Origin: Candidatus Margulisiibacteriota bacterium
GTDB taxonomy: Bacteria; Margulisbacteria; WOR-1; O2-12-FULL-45-9; XYB2-FULL-48-7
DNA length: 7,449 nt
Direction of reading: 5' to 3'
Assembly: GCA_028717325.1 (NCBI GenBank)
Contig: JAQUOB010000055.1
Location: 1 to 7,449 of the forward strand
The notes under the pieces are model-generated. The model ran no database searches. It saw only the letters and a list, made by a program, of their open reading frames with translations, and had not been told where the DNA came from. Positions 4,893-7,449 of this stretch are shown here, piece after piece (the stretch's first letter is position 1; each line of letters begins with the position of its first letter). Made by a program: the position numbers and the translations under genes.

Positions 4893-6029
4893 ATGCGCAA
4901 GCTGATCCTGGCCGTCACGGCGGTTTTTGTGCTGGCTCTCCTGGCTCAAGCGATCCAGCTGACCACGCCTTTTTCTAAAATGGCCGACGCCTTAAAGCTG
5001 ATCCGCGCAGCCAACCTTTCAAAATATAAGGCGCTCCACTGGCAAAGCCTGGGCAATAAGGTCGTCCGCTGCGAACTCTGCCCGAACCGCTGTGTTCTGC
5101 CCGACCTGGCCCGGGGGCTGTGCGGCGTGCGGATCAATCTGGGCGGCCGGCTTTATTCCCTGGTCTACGGCAAGCCGGTCGCCGTCCACGTCGACCCGAT
5201 CGAAAAAAAACCGCTATCCCATTTCCTGCCGGGCACCACTATTTTTTCGATCGCCACCGCCGGCTGCAACCTGGGCTGTGTCTTTTGCCAGAACTGGCAG
5301 ATCTCGCAGTCCAGGCCGGAAGAAGCCGACCACGAGAATTTATCGCCCCAACAGATCGTCGATCTGACCAAAAAGTCCAACAGCCCCTCGCTGGCTTTCA
5401 CTTATACGGAGCCGACGATCTTCTATGAGTACATGCTCGACACCGCCCGGCTGGCGAAGCAGGCCGGCTTGCGGACCGTGATGCACTCCTGCGGTTATAT
5501 TAATCCAAAACCGTTGAAAGAACTGCTGAAATATATGGACGCGGCCAACATCGACCTCAAGGGCTTTTCCGAAAAATATTACCAGGAGATGAGCTACGGC
5601 CATTTACAGCCGGTCCTTGATTCCCTGAAGGCGATCAAAAAGGCGGGGGTCTGGCTGGAGATCACGAATTTGATCGTGCCCGGCAGAAACGACGATCCCG
5701 AAATGATCAGACGGATGTCCCTCTGGATCAAGGACAATCTCGGGCCCGACGTTCCGCTTTATTTTTCGGCTTTTACCCCGATGTATAAGCTCACCGGACT
5801 GCCGCCGACTCCCGTCCAGACGCTGGAGCAGGCTGCCAAGATCGCCAAAGAGGCGGGTTTACATTACGTTTATATCGGCAATGTTTACGGCCACGCCGGA
5901 GAGAACACGATCTGTCCCGCCTGCGGCAAAGTTTTGATCGAGCGCGAGGGTTACACGATCAGGCAGATGAATCTGACCGAGGGGCGGTGCAAATTTTGCG
6001 GTTATAAGATCGCCGGGGTCTGGGATTAA
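4893..6029 (+). CDS. amrS: AmmeMemoRadiSam system radical SAM enzyme with N-terminal leader
   Basis: A 378-residue radical SAM protein, related in layout to pyruvate formate-lyase activating enzymes and to the AmmeMemoRadiSam enzyme family; its reaction and substrate are unknown. An N-terminal Cys set CELCPNRC...LCGVR (C60, C63, C67, C77) precedes the radical SAM core. The core has the canonical CNLGCVFCQNW (C125, C129, C132) that binds the 4Fe-4S/SAM cluster, and later AFTYTEPTIFYEY, MHSCGYINP, NIDLKGF and NLIVPGRND. The C-terminus has a zinc-ribbon-like CPAC...CKFC (C341, C344, C366, C369) and ends in the family's GVWD-type tail. Residues 1-20 (MRKLILAVTAVFVLALLAQA) are an unexpected signal peptide or anchor for an enzyme with a labile cluster. 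An upstream ATG at 4875 is rejected because its first codons overlap the -10 box. The Memo-AMMECR1 partner is 1.6 kb upstream on the same strand. The gene ends overlapping the next gene's stop by 4 nt. Confidence 0.93.
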   Translation: MRKLILAVTAVFVLALLAQAIQLTTPFSKMADALKLIRAANLSKYKALHWQSLGNKVVRCELCPNRCVLPDLARGLCGVRINLGGRLYSLVYGKPVAVHVDPIEKKPLSHFLPGTTIFSIATAGCNLGCVFCQNWQISQSRPEEADHENLSPQQIVDLTKKSNSPSLAFTYTEPTIFYEYMLDTARLAKQAGLRTVMHSCGYINPKPLKELLKYMDAANIDLKGFSEKYYQEMSYGHLQPVLDSLKAIKKAGVWLEITNLIVPGRNDDPEMIRRMSLWIKDNLGPDVPLYFSAFTPMYKLTGLPPTPVQTLEQAAKIAKEAGLHYVYIGNVYGHAGENTICPACGKVLIEREGYTIRQMNLTEGRCKFCGYKIAGVWD

Positions 6030-7449
6030 GGATAAGCCATTAACACGGCCGCCGCTGCCGTCAGCAGGGCGAGGCCCGAGGCGAACGCGAGACCAAAGAC
6101 CGGGATGAGAAAGATAGTCGTTAAAAGCGCGCCGAGCGCGCCGCCCAAAAGATCCGCTCCGTAGAGCCGGCCGGCCAGACGGCCGGCGCCGATTTTTCCC
6201 CCGCTTTGCAGGTTGACCGCCAGAGAAAAAACCGCCCCGATGGGCAAAGCGATGAGAAAAGAGCCAAGCGGCAGGGGAAAGATCGCCAGCAGCGGGAAAA
6301 GCGCGGCCAGGAGGACAAGCAGGGCCAGGGTTGCCAGCTTCAGCGCGAAGTCGGGCTCGAGCCGGTTCAGCCGAATAATGGCGTAGTTGCCCGCAGCCAG
6401 CCCGGCCATAAAGAGGGCGGTCAACAGCCCGATGACCTGATAAATGTTGCCGTGGAGCGATTGATAAGTGTAGATAATGATCAACTGCTCCGTCAGGCCG
6501 CAAAAACCCAGCAGAAAAACGATGAGCGCGGGCCGCCACTCTTTGTTCCGCCAGCTGATGAATTTAAGCAGGAGAAAAAACAGGACGAAGGCGGCGAGGA
6601 CATAAGCGGCCGGCCAATCAAGCGCCCCCTTAAAGAGATTTTTCAGCTCCGGTGAAAAACGGTCGAGCCAGATCAACAAGCCGAGATAATAGGAGATCGG
6701 CCGCAGTTGGGCATTGACGGGGGTCGAGGCTTCAAAGCTTACGGCCCGGCGGACATAATTCATTTTATCCGGCCACAATATATAACGGAGAGTGTCGGTC
6801 CGAAAATATTTTGTGGCGATCCGTTTGGCTGCCCACTGCCGGGCGGCAAGATCGATCGGGCGGTCGGAGCCGAAGTAGTAATTGTAATTGCCGGGCACGA
6901 CGGTAACAAATTTAAAGACCCCGGCCAAAGTTTTATTGATCGACCGGTTCAGCAGCTTCGACTCGCGGCCCAGATATGATTCCGAGGTCTCCAGGTGAAA
7001 AGTAACGAGACCGCCCGCCGCCAGCCGGGCGTGGCAGAGTCGGAAAAATTCGAACGTGAAGAAACGATTGAGATTGGCGGAGAGAGGAGAGGGCAGATTG
7101 ATCATGATCACATCGTAGCTGGTTTTCGTCCGGCTGATGAAATCAAGCCCGTCCCGTTCATAGACCTTGATTCTCGGATCGGCGGGCAAGAGACCGTGCG
7201 CCAGTTCGATCAGTTTATAGTCCGGCTCGACATAATCGATACCGGCCGAAGGATACTTGAGCAGCTCTTTCAGGACACCACCCAGGCCGCCGCCGATCAG
7301 GAGTATCTTTTTGGGAGCCGAGTGGGGGAGGAGCGAAAGGTGGGCGATCTCTTCGGCGGCCAGCACATCGGCCGAAGAAAAGAGCAGTTCCCCGTTCTCA
7401 AAAAATGTTTCGGCCCCGTCGCTTTTGATCACGGTTATCCGGCCGTAAG
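6026..7449 (-). CDS. Spermidine-synthase-fold multi-pass membrane protein, 5' end beyond window
   Basis: At least 474 codons, open to the right edge. The first visible residues, YGRITVIKSDG...FFENGELLFSS, match the substrate-side start of polyamine aminopropyltransferases, so the gene began further upstream. The Rossmann part has ILLIGGGLGGVLKELLKYP with an acidic VEPD turn, then ERDGLDFIS. The catalytic region reads MINLPSPLSANLNRFFTFEFF, where classical spermidine synthases have a D-x-(T/S)-D-P core with the catalytic Asp. About seven hydrophobic segments follow to the C-terminus, including GLTEQLIIIYTYQSLHGNIYQ and GRLYGADLLGGALGALL. This is the pattern of the large bacterial family usually labelled fused membrane spermidine synthase. 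Because the catalytic Asp is missing and GGGDG has become GGGLGG, true aminopropyl transfer is doubtful. A GTG at 7432 could be taken as a start, but homology continues upstream. It is convergent with the radical SAM gene. Confidence 0.88.
   Translation of the reverse strand, partial: YGRITVIKSDGAETFFENGELLFSSADVLAAEEIAHLSLLPHSAPKKILLIGGGLGGVLKELLKYPSAGIDYVEPDYKLIELAHGLLPADPRIKVYERDGLDFISRTKTSYDVIMINLPSPLSANLNRFFTFEFFRLCHARLAAGGLVTFHLETSESYLGRESKLLNRSINKTLAGVFKFVTVVPGNYNYYFGSDRPIDLAARQWAAKRIATKYFRTDTLRYILWPDKMNYVRRAVSFEASTPVNAQLRPISYYLGLLIWLDRFSPELKNLFKGALDWPAAYVLAAFVLFFLLLKFISWRNKEWRPALIVFLLGFCGLTEQLIIIYTYQSLHGNIYQVIGLLTALFMAGLAAGNYAIIRLNRLEPDFALKLATLALLVLLAALFPLLAIFPLPLGSFLIALPIGAVFSLAVNLQSGGKIGAGRLAGRLYGADLLGGALGALLTTIFLIPVFGLAFASGLALLTAAAAVLMAYP

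Noticed and set aside
5859..6539. 226-codon minus-strand open frame across the 3' junction
   Set aside because: It is out of frame with the membrane synthase and antisense to the radical SAM end. The Arg/Ala/Gly-rich translation shows no domain or TM pattern.
6206..6655. 149-codon plus-strand open frame rich in Gln, Arg and Lys
   Set aside because: It is antisense to the TM helices of the spermidine-synthase-like gene; hydrophobic codons read backwards produce this composition.
7430..7432. GTG as the true start of the spermidine-synthase-like gene
   Set aside because: In-frame upstream codons read YGRIT, matching the family's conserved stretch YGRITVxKS, so the gene continues past the edge.
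1..7449. tRNA, rRNA, CRISPR array, transposase or phage genes
   Set aside because: Nothing matching these was seen; the non-coding space is limited to three stretches of about 90, 100 and 40 bases, explained by promoters, a terminator and a ribosome binding site.

Overview
The window is almost entirely coding and holds eight protein genes, two of them cut by the window edges. No tRNA, rRNA, CRISPR array or mobile element was seen. The DNA is moderately G+C-rich and very compact: only three intergenic stretches exist (about 90, 100 and 40 bases). The gene set is an AmmeMemoRadiSam system, an exported SagB-like flavoprotein, an LCP enzyme, a lipoprotein and a membrane protein with a spermidine-synthase fold. 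Together with TATAAT-type promoters this points to an uncultured, probably anaerobic bacterium, perhaps from a candidate phylum. I cannot place it more precisely from sequence alone.

Layout, left to right. (1) A minus-strand pair: a signal-peptide-bearing SagB/nitroreductase-like protein (651-1325) followed 4 nt later by an LCP (LytR-CpsA-Psr) protein whose 3' end is off the left edge. (2) A minus-strand single-stranded-DNA-binding protein (1414-1764), closed by a strong intrinsic terminator and preceded by a near-perfect Shine-Dalgarno. (3) A plus-strand Memo-AMMECR1 fusion (1865-3292). (4) A minus-strand pair: a CxxCxxCC cysteine-cluster protein (4457-4852), then a lipoprotein with seven propeller-like repeats (3296-4438). 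(5) The plus-strand AmmeMemoRadiSam radical SAM enzyme (4893-6029). (6) A minus-strand spermidine-synthase-like multi-pass membrane protein (6026-7449), whose 5' end is off the right edge.

The three AmmeMemoRadiSam components (B fused to A, plus the radical SAM enzyme) are all present but lie in two separate plus-strand transcription units. The two units have nearly identical promoter/start regions, in which a TGn-TATAAT box sits so close that the predicted transcript starts on the A of the ATG. Both proteins also begin with a similar N-terminal hydrophobic leader, so the module may act at or outside the membrane. The same -10-on-the-start-codon arrangement recurs at the SagB, cysteine-cluster and lipoprotein genes. 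Most transcripts here are therefore predicted to be leaderless or nearly so, with ssb as the leadered exception. Functions are inferred from family motifs read by eye; no database search was possible.
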